A DNA stretch of 64,000 nt from CBDBIG01 sp965205845 [NCBI: bacterium] (GTDB lineage Bacteria > SAR324): contig CBDBIG010000002.1 of assembly GCA_965205845.1 (NCBI GenBank), positions 643,170 to 707,169 on the forward strand, given 5' to 3'. Made by a program: the position numbers and the translations under genes. This document shows, piece after piece, positions 26,366 to 35,628 of this stretch. The notes under the pieces are model-generated. The model was not told the origin of the DNA, made no database searches, and worked only from the letters and a program-made list of their open reading frames with translations. The first letter of the stretch is position 1. Each line of letters begins with the position of its first letter.

Positions 26366-27724
26366 GTGCGCATGGGCACATCACCACCCCCTTCAGCCAA
26401 ACGGAGATCGCTCAACCGTACCATTTTGCGCTTGGCGCTACCCACCATTTTTATGAACATCTCGATTCCCTTGCTGGGTGCGGTCGATACCGCGGTAGTG
26501 GGGCATTTGCCAGGGGCCACAGCCTTGGCGGGGGTGGGAGTGGGGAGTGCCATATTTACCCTTATTTACTGGGCATTTGGTTTTTTTCGCATGTCGACAG
26601 TGGGGCTGAGCGCGCAAAGCCACGGTCGTGGCGATGCTCAAGGTGCCATGGATGTCTTGGGTAGATCGAGCCTGCTGGCCGTGGGAATAGGGTTGCTGGT
26701 GATCGCATTACAAGGGCCTATTTTAACCTGGTCCTTGTGGTTTGTGGAACCCAGTACGCAAGTGGCACAGCAAGCAGAAGTTTATTTTAAACTTCGCATC
26801 TGGGCTGCTCCTGCCGCCTTTTTGCTCTGGGTATTTCAGGGATGGTTTTATGGAATAAAACGGATTGCAGCACCCGTTATGCTCACCATATTGGTGAACA
26901 CCTCCAACATCGTGCTCGACCTCGTGTTTGTCCTTTATTTTCATCAGGGGGTTGCGGGGGTGGCCCTGGCCACGCTTATTTCGCAGTGGGTAGGGGTGGC
27001 GATAACGCTGGCTTGGTTTGTGATCTCTGCCAAATCTTACTGGCGCCTGTTTTGCTGGAAAGGGTTGCTTCAAAAAGCCAAAATGTGGGAAATGCTGCGC
27101 CTTAATCGCGATATTTTTCTGCGTACCTTGGCGTTGCAAGCGGTGACTTTTTACTTTGTCAAAGCCAGTGCTGTTTACGGAGACGCTGTCTTGGCAGCCA
27201 ATACGGTGTTGATTCAACTGCGTATGCTCGCGGCTTATGCCCTTGATGGGTTTGCCACGGCAGCAGAGGTGGTGGTGGGCAACGCCCTTGGAGCTGCAAA
27301 TCATCCGCGCTTTAAGCGTGCCGTTGTACTGTGTATGGCGTGGAGCCTTGGGGTTGGATGCCTCATTGGTTTGGTGTATGCGGCACTCTCGCCATGGTGG
27401 CCCCGCTGGTTTACCACCAACCCACAAACCCTGGAGGCCATTGCCCTGTTTATGCTCTGGATTTTTATTGAACCCCTGCTAAGTAATGTTTCCTTTGCGT
27501 TGGATGGGGTTTTTGTGGGTGCCTCTGCTGGAAAAATGATGCGAAACGGCATGCTGCTCTCTGCTGTACTGGTGTTTTTTCCCAGTTACTGGCTGCTCGC
27601 TCCCCACCTTGGCAGCCATGGGCTGTGGTTGGCTATGGACCTGTTTTATTTGGCAAGGGCGGCCACCCTTTACCTCCCTTTACAGTGCTACCTAAAAAGC
27701 CCCAGTGTGCACCCGTTGCGCTAG
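26366..27724 (+). CDS. MATE-family efflux transporter (DinF-like)
   Basis: The 452-aa protein has 12 TM helices. The N-terminal half has NRTILRLALPTIFMNIS and GAVDTAVVGHL, with the acidic residue (Asp in TM1) typical of DinF-type cation-coupled exporters. The centre has AANTVLIQLRMLAAYALDG and EVVVGNALGAAN. It exports drugs or toxic metabolites using H+ or Na+. GTG 26366 lies 6 nt after AAGGA, and ATG 26372 is 12 nt away; GTG seems better. It follows riboflavin synthase by 98 bp on the same strand and may be cotranscribed. Confidence 0.85.
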   Translation: MRMGTSPPPSAKRRSLNRTILRLALPTIFMNISIPLLGAVDTAVVGHLPGATALAGVGVGSAIFTLIYWAFGFFRMSTVGLSAQSHGRGDAQGAMDVLGRSSLLAVGIGLLVIALQGPILTWSLWFVEPSTQVAQQAEVYFKLRIWAAPAAFLLWVFQGWFYGIKRIAAPVMLTILVNTSNIVLDLVFVLYFHQGVAGVALATLISQWVGVAITLAWFVISAKSYWRLFCWKGLLQKAKMWEMLRLNRDIFLRTLALQAVTFYFVKASAVYGDAVLAANTVLIQLRMLAAYALDGFATAAEVVVGNALGAANHPRFKRAVVLCMAWSLGVGCLIGLVYAALSPWWPRWFTTNPQTLEAIALFMLWIFIEPLLSNVSFALDGVFVGASAGKMMRNGMLLSAVLVFFPSYWLLAPHLGSHGLWLAMDLFYLARAATLYLPLQCYLKSPSVHPLR

Positions 27725-27824
27725 CCCACGCGCCGTTCTTTCAACATTTTCCCCCTTTGAAAAGGCAAAAATGGTCAATGGGGAAACGGGCGTCTTTTTG
27801 ATAGGCACAGCTACAATATCCCCC

Positions 27825-29654
27825 TCACCTTAGCAAAGTGGCGGTGTACATGGGCATGGTAAAGTAACGCCCCTCAACGGGTTCAAAGCGCATTTTAAGC
27901 GTAACCCCCTCCTTGGCAAACCGCTGCCTAAACGCTTTCACGTGCTCGGCATTCTTGGTAAACAGCAAAAGCAAAGGGTCTTTTTGTTGTAAAACTTTTT
28001 GCATGTGTTTTGCGGTAATGTCTTGGGGTGCGGGAAACTCCTCCAAAGAGAATGGGTCGCGTAACACTTCTCCTGCCACAATGTAATAATAGCTTTGTAC
28101 AGCATGCAGCAACCATATTTTAGGGCAGTCTGGGCGGGTGGTAATGCTCGCTTTGCTGCCGTCTGTCCAGACAAACACGGGGTGTTTATACCAAATTGAT
28201 TTCGAAGGTGCCCTGCCCAGCAGCTGCTTTTCTCGAAGCTCCGAGGTGGTTTGGTAATAGTCTTTGCGAAGGGGGCACGTTGTGGGCAAAACGGTTGATA
28301 TTGTGGGCAAAACGGTTGATAGCGCAGAGGGATGAAAAACGGTTGATAGCGCAGGGAGATGAAAAACGGGCAATAAAATGGCGGTCCAACCCAGCCACAC
28401 CCAGAGTGTAAGGGGTTTGTTCACCTTGCGCAGCACCCAAGTTGCAGCAGACAACAGCAGCACAAAGGCGACAATCTGGTAAAACCGTGGCATAAATTGG
28501 AGGGAAAAGAGTGCTTTGGTGATGGGATGAAAGGCATACAGTGCGCTTAGCATCAGCCCAATGGCACCCACAATATAGCCCAGGTGCGGCTTAATGTTTT
28601 GTTGCAACAAAAAAAGGTGTGCGCCGATGCTGACAAACAAAAACGGGTAAAGCACGGACGCTGTATAGCTGGGTTGAAATGCTGTATTCCCGCGTGTTTG
28701 CTGGATAAAATAAAACAAATACCCGAGGCAGTAAGCCCCATGCCCCGCCAAGCACAGGGCTTGGGGGCGGGTGAAAGCGATGCTCTTTTTCTTGCGATGA
28801 CGCCAAAACATCCATCCAATTGCCCCAATCGCCAACGCCAACCCGCTGGTGAGGAGGGCAAAGTAAGGGTCGTTCAAATACCAGCCACTGCTCCACGGCT
28901 GGTGCCATGGGTCGTTTTTTGATAAACCAAGGGCACTTTTGAGCATACGATGAAAAAAGACCCACCTTCGCCCAAACACCAGTTTGCTCACCAGCATCAA
29001 AGCTCCGGTGATGAGGAGCCCCCCCAGCAGCGCTTGACCAAAAAGGGTTTTGAGACGATGCTTTTTGCCCTCGGGTGTTGCGTGGCTCAGCACCCAAAAA
29101 AAGAGCAGATACCCAGGCAACAAAAAAATCGTCACCAAGTTGGTATGGACCAAGCAGCCAAATGCCATCCCCGTATACCGCCCCCAGCGCTTGATGTCTG
29201 CATGCTGGGCGCTATGTACCAGCAATAAAAAGACCAACAAAACCCATGGCTCTGCAAAGTGAAAATAAGAATCTGCGCCACCGAGGTAGCGTGCGGGAAA
29301 CACCGCCAGCAACACGCTTAACAGCCCTGCCACCAGGGGGTTAAACAGGCGTAACCCCAAGGCATAGCAAAGGGCAATGCTGGCAACATCAACGCTTAAC
29401 TTAATGATGTACTGGGCAACCACAGGTGAAAACACTGCCCTGGGTACAAATTGAAACATATGCCAGACAATGCGAGCACTTTTGTAGTACTTATCGTAGA
29501 GTAAACTGTTGTAGTCTAAGCCTAGCGAGAGATCTATCCAAGGATCGAGGCTGCCGATGGGGGAGAAAATCCAGGCATCATTCACCACCACCATGACCAC
29601 AGGAATGCAGAGAATCCATGGTAATGCCATCCCGTTTTTAAAGTTGTGCTTCAT
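27825..29654 (-). CDS. Polytopic membrane protein, GT-C glycosyltransferase-like
   Basis: The 609-aa protein has an N-terminal TM, then an exposed loop with DAWIFSPIGSLDPWIDLSLG. The acidic residues in this first loop resemble those of GT-C enzymes using lipid-linked sugars. About 10 more TMs follow (GGADSYFHFAEPWVLLVFLL, FQPSYTASVLYPFLFVSIGA) and then a soluble C-terminal domain. At about residues 445-475 an in-frame expanded repeat encodes LSTVF/LSTVLPTISTVLPTT, which lengthens an extracytoplasmic segment. It probably modifies a surface glycan; the exact family is not recognised. metG diverges from it 70 bp away. Confidence 0.55.
   Translation of the reverse strand: MKHNFKNGMALPWILCIPVVMVVVNDAWIFSPIGSLDPWIDLSLGLDYNSLLYDKYYKSARIVWHMFQFVPRAVFSPVVAQYIIKLSVDVASIALCYALGLRLFNPLVAGLLSVLLAVFPARYLGGADSYFHFAEPWVLLVFLLLVHSAQHADIKRWGRYTGMAFGCLVHTNLVTIFLLPGYLLFFWVLSHATPEGKKHRLKTLFGQALLGGLLITGALMLVSKLVFGRRWVFFHRMLKSALGLSKNDPWHQPWSSGWYLNDPYFALLTSGLALAIGAIGWMFWRHRKKKSIAFTRPQALCLAGHGAYCLGYLFYFIQQTRGNTAFQPSYTASVLYPFLFVSIGAHLFLLQQNIKPHLGYIVGAIGLMLSALYAFHPITKALFSLQFMPRFYQIVAFVLLLSAATWVLRKVNKPLTLWVWLGWTAILLPVFHLPALSTVFHPSALSTVLPTISTVLPTTCPLRKDYYQTTSELREKQLLGRAPSKSIWYKHPVFVWTDGSKASITTRPDCPKIWLLHAVQSYYYIVAGEVLRDPFSLEEFPAPQDITAKHMQKVLQQKDPLLLLFTKNAEHVKAFRQRFAKEGVTLKMRFEPVEGRYFTMPMYTATLLR
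28270..28365. repeat. In-frame repeat inside the membrane protein gene
   Basis: GGGCAAAACGGTTGATA and GATGAAAAACGGTTGATAG-type units recur four times with length differences that keep the frame. On the coding strand they encode STVLPT/STVFHP variants. Slippage here would alter the length of one loop. Confidence 0.7.
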
Positions 29655-29724
29655 CCGTTTTGCCCAATCACCCCCCTTTTGGATTAACCCGCGTTATGCA
29701 CACCCCCATTCTATTTGCCCAACT

Positions 29725-31518
29725 ATGACCCCTAAGCGCATTCAAGTCAACGTTGCCTGGCCTTACGCCAACGGCCCCCGACACCTTGGTCACGTTGCAG
29801 GGTTTGGCGTGCCAAGCGATATTTTTGCACGCTACCATCGCATGGCGGGCAATGAGGTGGTGATGGTGAGTGGAACCGACGAATACGGCACCCCCATTAC
29901 CGTACAAGCCGAAAAAGAAGGGCTGACTCCCCATCAGTTGGTTGACCAATACAACGCTGCCATCTGCCAAGATTTGGTGGGTTTAGGATTGAGCTACGAC
30001 CTGTTTACCCGAACCACCACCACCACCCATCATACGATAGCCCAAGATTTTTTCACCACCCTACACCAACAAGGGCGCATTTTTCCCCGAAAAATGCCGG
30101 GTGCCTTTAGCGCCGTAACAGGGCACACCCTACCCGACCGCTACATTGAAGGGCGTTGTCCCCATTGCCAGTCCATGGAAGCGAGGGGGGATCAGTGCGA
30201 TGCTTGTGGCAAACAGCTCGACCCCGCAGAATTGCTCGAACCGCGCTCTAAAATTGATGGCAAGCCCCCTGTGTTTAAGGAGAGCGAACATTTTTTTTTA
30301 GACCTGCCTTTTTTTGTGCAAACCCTTGCAAACTGGCTTCAGCAATGTACACACTGGCGCCCCAACGTGCGCAACTTTAGCCTTAACCTGCTTCAAGAGA
30401 TCCAAGCAAGAGCGATTACGCGCGACATGGAATGGGGGGTTCCCATTCCTAAAGCAGCAGGCAAAACCTATGAATCGAAACGGCTGTATGTGTGGTTTGA
30501 TGCTGTGATTGGCTACCTTTCTGCCAGCATTGAATGGGCTGCACACACGGGAAAACCCGCTGCATGGGAAGCGTTTTGGCGCGATGAAAACTGCCACCAT
30601 TACTATTTTATGGGCAAGGATAACATCGTTTTTCATGCCATTATTTGGCCCAGCATGTTGCATGGTTACGCCAAAAATGGCCCGTTGACCCGCAGCAAAG
30701 GGGCACCTTTTTGCTTACCTTACGAGGTGGTGGCTTCGGAATTTTTAACCATGGAGGGGAAAAAATTTAGTAGCAGCCGCGGTGTGGTGATTTATGTTAA
30801 AGACCTGCTCGCGCGTTATGATGCCGATGCCTTGCGCTTTTACCTTACCATTGCAGGTCCTGAAACCCAAGATGCCGATTTTACTTGGCGCGAGTTCATT
30901 CGGCGGAATAACGAAGAATTGGTTGCCACCTGGGGCAATTTGGTCAATCGCTGCCTTACCTTAGCCCACCGCCATTTTGGTGCCATCCCCAAATGCGCCA
31001 CCATAAGTCCAGAAGATACTGTGTTGCTTAAAGCCATTGAACAAGGCTTTGAGGATATCGGCGAGCACATTGCCACGTGCCGTTTTAAGGCGGCAATCCT
31101 CGAGTGTATGCGCCTTGCGGGTGAAACCAACCGCCGGATGAGCGATGCCGCCCCTTGGGCTTTGGTTAAAACCGACAAAAAAGCCGCTGCCACCGTTCTT
31201 TATGCCGTCCTTTGTGCCATTCGTAACCTCAATGTGCTGTTTTCCCCCTTTTTGCCTTTTTCAGCCCAAACGTTGCACAGCATGCTTGGTGAAGAAGGTG
31301 AGCTTGCCCCTTTGCCAAAAGTCCAAGAAACGACACAAAATGGGAAAACACATCGCATTATTGGCGGCGACTACACCAGCATGCATGGACGCTGGTGCTA
31401 CCAAACCCTTCCTCAAAACCGCCCTTTACATGCCCCGAAGCCTTTGTTTAAAAAAATAGACCCCAGCGTGGCAGAAGAAGAATTGGCCCGTTTAGAGCGG
31501 GCCTGCCGCGAAGAATAA
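29725..31518 (+). CDS. metG: Methionyl-tRNA synthetase
   Basis: The 597-aa class I enzyme charges tRNA-Met. The HIGH equivalent is GPRHLGHVAG (residues about 14-23), the KMSKS equivalent KKFSSSRG (about 350), and the zinc knuckle CPHC...CDAC lies near 145-165. The anticodon domain includes WGNLVNRCLTLAHRHFG. The motif choices (GFGVPSDIFARYHRMAG, VMVSGTDEYGTPI, KFSSSRGVVIYVKDLL) resemble the actinobacterial MetG type more than the usual proteobacterial KMSKS/HLGH form. The C-terminal EMAP-like dimerisation domain is absent. ATG 29725 (MTPKRIQVNVAWPYANG) is the start. Confidence 0.93.
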   Translation: MTPKRIQVNVAWPYANGPRHLGHVAGFGVPSDIFARYHRMAGNEVVMVSGTDEYGTPITVQAEKEGLTPHQLVDQYNAAICQDLVGLGLSYDLFTRTTTTTHHTIAQDFFTTLHQQGRIFPRKMPGAFSAVTGHTLPDRYIEGRCPHCQSMEARGDQCDACGKQLDPAELLEPRSKIDGKPPVFKESEHFFLDLPFFVQTLANWLQQCTHWRPNVRNFSLNLLQEIQARAITRDMEWGVPIPKAAGKTYESKRLYVWFDAVIGYLSASIEWAAHTGKPAAWEAFWRDENCHHYYFMGKDNIVFHAIIWPSMLHGYAKNGPLTRSKGAPFCLPYEVVASEFLTMEGKKFSSSRGVVIYVKDLLARYDADALRFYLTIAGPETQDADFTWREFIRRNNEELVATWGNLVNRCLTLAHRHFGAIPKCATISPEDTVLLKAIEQGFEDIGEHIATCRFKAAILECMRLAGETNRRMSDAAPWALVKTDKKAAATVLYAVLCAIRNLNVLFSPFLPFSAQTLHSMLGEEGELAPLPKVQETTQNGKTHRIIGGDYTSMHGRWCYQTLPQNRPLHAPKPLFKKIDPSVAEEELARLERACREE

Positions 31519-31758
31519 ACTCAAAACCGACAGGTCATCCACCCCCAAGCCGAGAGCATCAAACACGGACCAGTAAGTGCCAGCAAACAAGGGTGGCAAA
31601 GCTGCCAAACCCAGCCAATAGGATGCCTGATGAGGGGGGTTTTGCAGGTCAACCTCAACAAACCCGCCGACACGGGCAAAAGAGCCACGCCCCCCTAGGG
31701 GGAGGAAGCTATCGGCGTTTTGCACACCCTACCCACCGTGGGAAAAGGCATCGGGAAA

Positions 31759-33054
31759 TCAATAGCGGTAGTGCCCCGGTTTGTAAGGCCCTGCGATCGA
31801 AACACCCAGGTATTTTGCTTGCTCAGAACTCAGGGTTTGCAGATTGGCACCCAGTTTATCAAGGTGTAAGCGCGCCACTTTTTCGTCGAGCACCTTAGGC
31901 AGTACATACACTTTATTTTGGTATTTGCCGTGGTTTTGCCAAAGTTCAATCTGTGCCAGTACTTGGTTGGTAAAACTGGTTGACATCACAAAACTGGGAT
32001 GACCCGTAGCGCACCCAAGGTTTACCAAGCGTCCTTCGGCCAAGATGGTCAAACGGCGTCCATCGGAGCGAACATATTGATCCACTTGGGGCTTAATGTT
32101 CACTTTTTTCATATCTTCGTCTTTTTCAAGGGCAGCAACCTCAATTTCGGAGTCAAAATGGCCGATGTTGCATACAATGCTTTGATCTTTCATGGCATCC
32201 AGATGCTCTTTGGCAATCGCACTAATGCAACCCGTGGCGGTTACAAAAATATCGGCCTGACTGGCGGCCTCTTCCATGGTTACCACGCGATAGCCCTCCA
32301 TGGAGGCTTGGAGCGCACAAATGGGGTCTACCTCAATAATGAGTACTTGAGCACCCATGCCTCGAAAAGCGTTTGCACAGCCCTTACCAACCTCGCCAAA
32401 TCCTACCACCGCCGCCGTTTTCCCGGCCACCATCACATCGGTGGCGCGCTTAATCCCATCAAGCAGTGACTCACGAATTCCGTACATGTTGTCGAATTTG
32501 CTTTTGGTTACCGATTCATTCACATCCATGGCGGATATTTTGAGGCTCCCTTGTGCTTCCATTTGGCGCAGGCGATGGGATCCCGTGGTGGTTTCCTCTG
32601 ATATCCCACGAATCCCTTCGGCCATGTGTGCGTACTGCGTGTGCACAACTGCTGTAAGGTCGCCCCCATCGTCAAGGAGCATGTTGGGTTGCTCTCCATT
32701 GGGCCATTTTAAGGTCTGCTCAATGCACCACCAATAGTCTTCTTCGCTCTCTTCCTTCCATGCAAAAACAGGGACGCCCTTGGTCGCAACACCCGCCGCC
32801 GCGTGGTCTTGGGTGGAAAAAATATTGCAAGAACTCCAGCGCACCTTTGCTCCAAGGGCTTGTAAGGTTTCGATCAACACGGCCGTTTGAATGGTCATGT
32901 GAATACAGCCCGCAATTCGAGCCCCCCGAAGGGGTTGCGCTCCGCCGTATTCCTCACGCAATGCCATTAAACCGGGCATTTCACTCTCAGCAATTTCAAT
33001 TTCTTTGCGTCCCCAATCTGCCAGGTTAATGTCAGCTATTTTGTAATCGGCCAC
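31759..33054 (-). CDS. ahcY: S-adenosylhomocysteine hydrolase
   Basis: The 431-aa cytosolic NAD-dependent enzyme splits S-adenosylhomocysteine to adenosine and homocysteine, relieving inhibition of methyltransferases. Recognised parts: [30 protein letters not shown], the [11 protein letters not shown] loop, NAD-binding [20 protein letters not shown] and the C-terminal KPGHYRY. Length matches the bacterial short type lacking the 40-residue insert. The start is [20 protein letters not shown]. About 240 bp of AT-rich sequence upstream shows no SAH riboswitch pattern. Confidence 0.96.
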   Translation of the reverse strand: MADYKIADINLADWGRKEIEIAESEMPGLMALREEYGGAQPLRGARIAGCIHMTIQTAVLIETLQALGAKVRWSSCNIFSTQDHAAAGVATKGVPVFAWKEESEEDYWWCIEQTLKWPNGEQPNMLLDDGGDLTAVVHTQYAHMAEGIRGISEETTTGSHRLRQMEAQGSLKISAMDVNESVTKSKFDNMYGIRESLLDGIKRATDVMVAGKTAAVVGFGEVGKGCANAFRGMGAQVLIIEVDPICALQASMEGYRVVTMEEAASQADIFVTATGCISAIAKEHLDAMKDQSIVCNIGHFDSEIEVAALEKDEDMKKVNIKPQVDQYVRSDGRRLTILAEGRLVNLGCATGHPSFVMSTSFTNQVLAQIELWQNHGKYQNKVYVLPKVLDEKVARLHLDKLGANLQTLSSEQAKYLGVSIAGPYKPGHYRY

Positions 33055-33299
33055 AGGATCATTCCTTTTTATTTTTCGTCAACACAATATTTTACATGTA
33101 AAACGGCCATTGTTTCACAGACAAAAAGCATAAATCAAGGATGAATCCAGATTGACAGCGATTTTTTCTTTACCATTCTCCCCATAAGGCCCTCGAGAAT
33201 TTTGCTCTCAAGGGGTTAACAAACCTTAAGGTATGGATGGTTTTGCAGCAAATAACGGGCTGCTTCCCACGCTTTTGGCGCATGCCCCGCAAGGTATGC

Positions 33300-34742
33300 T
33301 TAAATACCCCCCAAACGCAAATTTGCTGACGGATAACGGAGTTTGGCGACTTGTTGTTGTGCTTGCTTTGCTTGTTGTGTTTGGTCAAGGGCTTGGAGGG
33401 TTTTGGTTTGCCACTGCCAATTTGGTACGCTATTGGGAAAATCAACCACGCGCTCTGCTAACCATGTCTTGGCTTGCTGCCAATTGGTAGCTTGCATAGC
33501 AGCGCAAATGCGGGTTTGTTCAAGTACATCGCGTTGGGCACGGCTACCTCCTGCCTGGTGCATTTGGTTACACGCTTGCTCAAGCAGGGTCTGCGCTTGA
33601 GACCATTGCTGTTGGGCATAGGCCTGCAAGCCTTGGCAACTGGGCAGGACGGCATCTTGCAGGATAGCAGCGTTGTTGCGGGCGGGGTTTTGGGCTTGGG
33701 CTTTAAGCCAGTCAATGGCCTGCTGGGCTTGATCAACACGACCACTGCGCATAAACGCAGGAATGATGTGGAAGAAAGTGAAAGGCACGGCCAGGTTTTC
33801 ACAGTGTTGTGCGCAATCTTCAGCCAGCGGTTCCCATCGAGGGGAAACATCGACCCCACACAATTCCATTCGCCACAGCAAAGAGACCGCATTTTGGAGA
33901 TCCAAGTAAAAATCAGAAGTGCTCCCCCGCACGTGGTCGTCGTACAAGCTGAGCACGCATTCAAAAGCACCTTGCTCAAGGTGGTGCAATGCCAAATGCC
34001 ACCACAAATGCCCTGCAAAAGGGCCCCCTCGTTCCCAATTGCGGGCATATTGGCCGAGTTCACCTAGCGCTTCTTTGTGGCGCCCTTGCGCCTCAAACAC
34101 GTGGGCTAGGGCGTGTATGCCCCATAGATCTTGCGGGTTGGCTTGAATGGCGATTTTGGCATGGGTCTCTGCTTCGACCAGTGCGCCGCTTTCCTCTAAG
34201 CCAAATGCCAACATGCCATGTACAAAATGGCGTTGGGGTACATATTGCGCAAAGGGATGGTCTTGGGCTTTTTCGTCAGAAAAATGCGCTAACACCCAAG
34301 CGGAACAATCGCACACACCCTTGATGTTGCCCAGCCAAAAATGGCCTAGGGTGAGGAGTTTGAGGACAAACAGGTCGTTTGGGTTTTGGTAAAGGGCTTT
34401 TTCTAAAGCGTGATTGCCAGCACGCATCCCCTCATTAGACCAGGCACGCAAGGCGGGCAGCAGACGATGCAGGCGTGCTTGGCTATGTTTGTTAGGGCTT
34501 GGAGGGGCCGCTTCCACTTGGGCAATGCATTTTTTGACCGCAGGAATAAGGGCTTCCATCCCCGCTTGGAGCAACAAAAAACCTCTTAGCAAATGGGCAA
34601 AACCATGCTGCGGACTTTTGCTAAGGGCCATTTTCACCAATTCATTGCTTTGTGGGCCATGCTCCAAAAAATCCAGTTCTGCTTGGCACAGCAGCAATTC
34701 AACGGGGCGTTCTTCCATTTTATTCACCTTTTGAGTACTCAT
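33300..34742 (-). CDS. TTC38-family tetratricopeptide protein
   Basis: The 480-aa soluble protein has the TTC38 pattern: HFVHGMLAFGLEESG, AETHAKIAIQANPQDLWGIH, ALAHVFEAQGRHKEALG, GHLWWHLALHHLEQG and NAVSLLWRMELCGVDVSPRW, in that order over residues about 180-320. Its biochemical role is unknown. Two starts are possible: 34742 (GGAGACGCTGC before ATG) and 34718 (AAGGTGAATAAA before ATG). It is convergent with nothing and follows ahcY by 245 bp on the same strand. Confidence 0.75.
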   Translation of the reverse strand: MSTQKVNKMEERPVELLLCQAELDFLEHGPQSNELVKMALSKSPQHGFAHLLRGFLLLQAGMEALIPAVKKCIAQVEAAPPSPNKHSQARLHRLLPALRAWSNEGMRAGNHALEKALYQNPNDLFVLKLLTLGHFWLGNIKGVCDCSAWVLAHFSDEKAQDHPFAQYVPQRHFVHGMLAFGLEESGALVEAETHAKIAIQANPQDLWGIHALAHVFEAQGRHKEALGELGQYARNWERGGPFAGHLWWHLALHHLEQGAFECVLSLYDDHVRGSTSDFYLDLQNAVSLLWRMELCGVDVSPRWEPLAEDCAQHCENLAVPFTFFHIIPAFMRSGRVDQAQQAIDWLKAQAQNPARNNAAILQDAVLPSCQGLQAYAQQQWSQAQTLLEQACNQMHQAGGSRAQRDVLEQTRICAAMQATNWQQAKTWLAERVVDFPNSVPNWQWQTKTLQALDQTQQAKQAQQQVAKLRYPSANLRLGGI

Positions 34743-34776
34743 GCAGCGTCTCCATGGTTAGATAGTCGTTTTAGCC

Positions 34777-34929
34777 ATGCCTTCGGATCGAACCTATCGT
34801 GCTTTTTTGAACACTCCCGCGGGTGCCGGTCTTCACGTACGTGAAGATGCATTCTACGCTCAAAAGATAGGACTGGTTGTGGGGGATTTGGAGGCGCATG
34901 ACATCAAAAAAATCTGTCTTGCCAACTAA
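34777..34929 (+). CDS. Possible 50-aa protein, unrecognised
   Basis: ATG 34777 opens a 50-codon frame (MPSDRTYRAFLNTPAGAG..., ending IKKICLAN). It spans a 16-bp perfect palindrome, CTTCACGTACGTGAAG (34831-34846). The composition is protein-like, but no ribosome-binding site is clear and no family is recognised. It may be the head of a lost gene. Confidence 0.25.
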   Translation: MPSDRTYRAFLNTPAGAGLHVREDAFYAQKIGLVVGDLEAHDIKKICLAN

Positions 34930-35628
34930 GTTTCTCGCGAGTCCTATGCATGTCGTTGAGCGTTAACCCTATCAAATTTTACAAACGACGGGCATCAAAA
35001 ACCATGTTCACCCCTTACTTAAACAAGGTTTCAAGAAAGGTTTTTAGGCTTTTAATATTTGCAAAAGCATGCGTCTCGACATATCCGCACAACACCGTTT
35101 TTTGAGCCACTCAATTTTTACTCGCCTTTTTATGTCAAAAAAATTCCCGCTATATCCTTGGCAATCCAAAAGCATGGAAAAAAATGCACGGGGGTGTTTT
35201 CAAGAGAAATCTACAACGCAAACAAAATGCCATCTGTAATTTGGGTGCCCCGTTTGCCCAGCAATCCTTGCAAAATGTGGTATAGGTGACTAGCGTTGGG
35301 GTGGGTAAAGGCTTTGTTTTGCCGAGGCCCCCAATGGGCAAAATGGCCTAGGGGTTATGATTGCGATGGGTGATTAGTCTCGAATAATTGGGCAATGTTC
35401 GAACCATGTTATCAGGCTGTGGGGGGGAACGGGCATGCCCGTGGGCCATTTTGCCCATGCATTGCAAAACGAGAGCCTATTTTACTCACCGCCAGCAACG
35501 ATGTGGTTCTCGGGCTGGTCACAACCATTCTTCCACCGGTGCCCCCCAGTGCTTTAACCTTAGTTGCCTATGGGCAAGGTAAAACGACGTTGAGGGTTTT
35601 TATAAAAAAGGAGCACACCTTTTACACC
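34930..35628. other. 700-bp intergenic region
   Basis: No convincing gene. The left half is AT-rich and holds relatives of the dispersed motif at 9929 (AAGCATGCGTCTCGACA at 35068; CCCGCTATATCCTTGG at 35150). The methylase promoter and ribosome-binding site (AAAAAGGAGCACACC) are at the right end. Confidence 0.4.

Noticed and set aside
31492-31725. 77-codon minus-strand frame between metG and ahcY
   Set aside because: It overlaps the metG end, has no ribosome-binding site and shows no family pattern.
34831-34846. 16-bp perfect palindrome as a regulatory operator
   Set aside because: A single copy inside a doubtful short frame, with no neighbouring gene oriented to use it.
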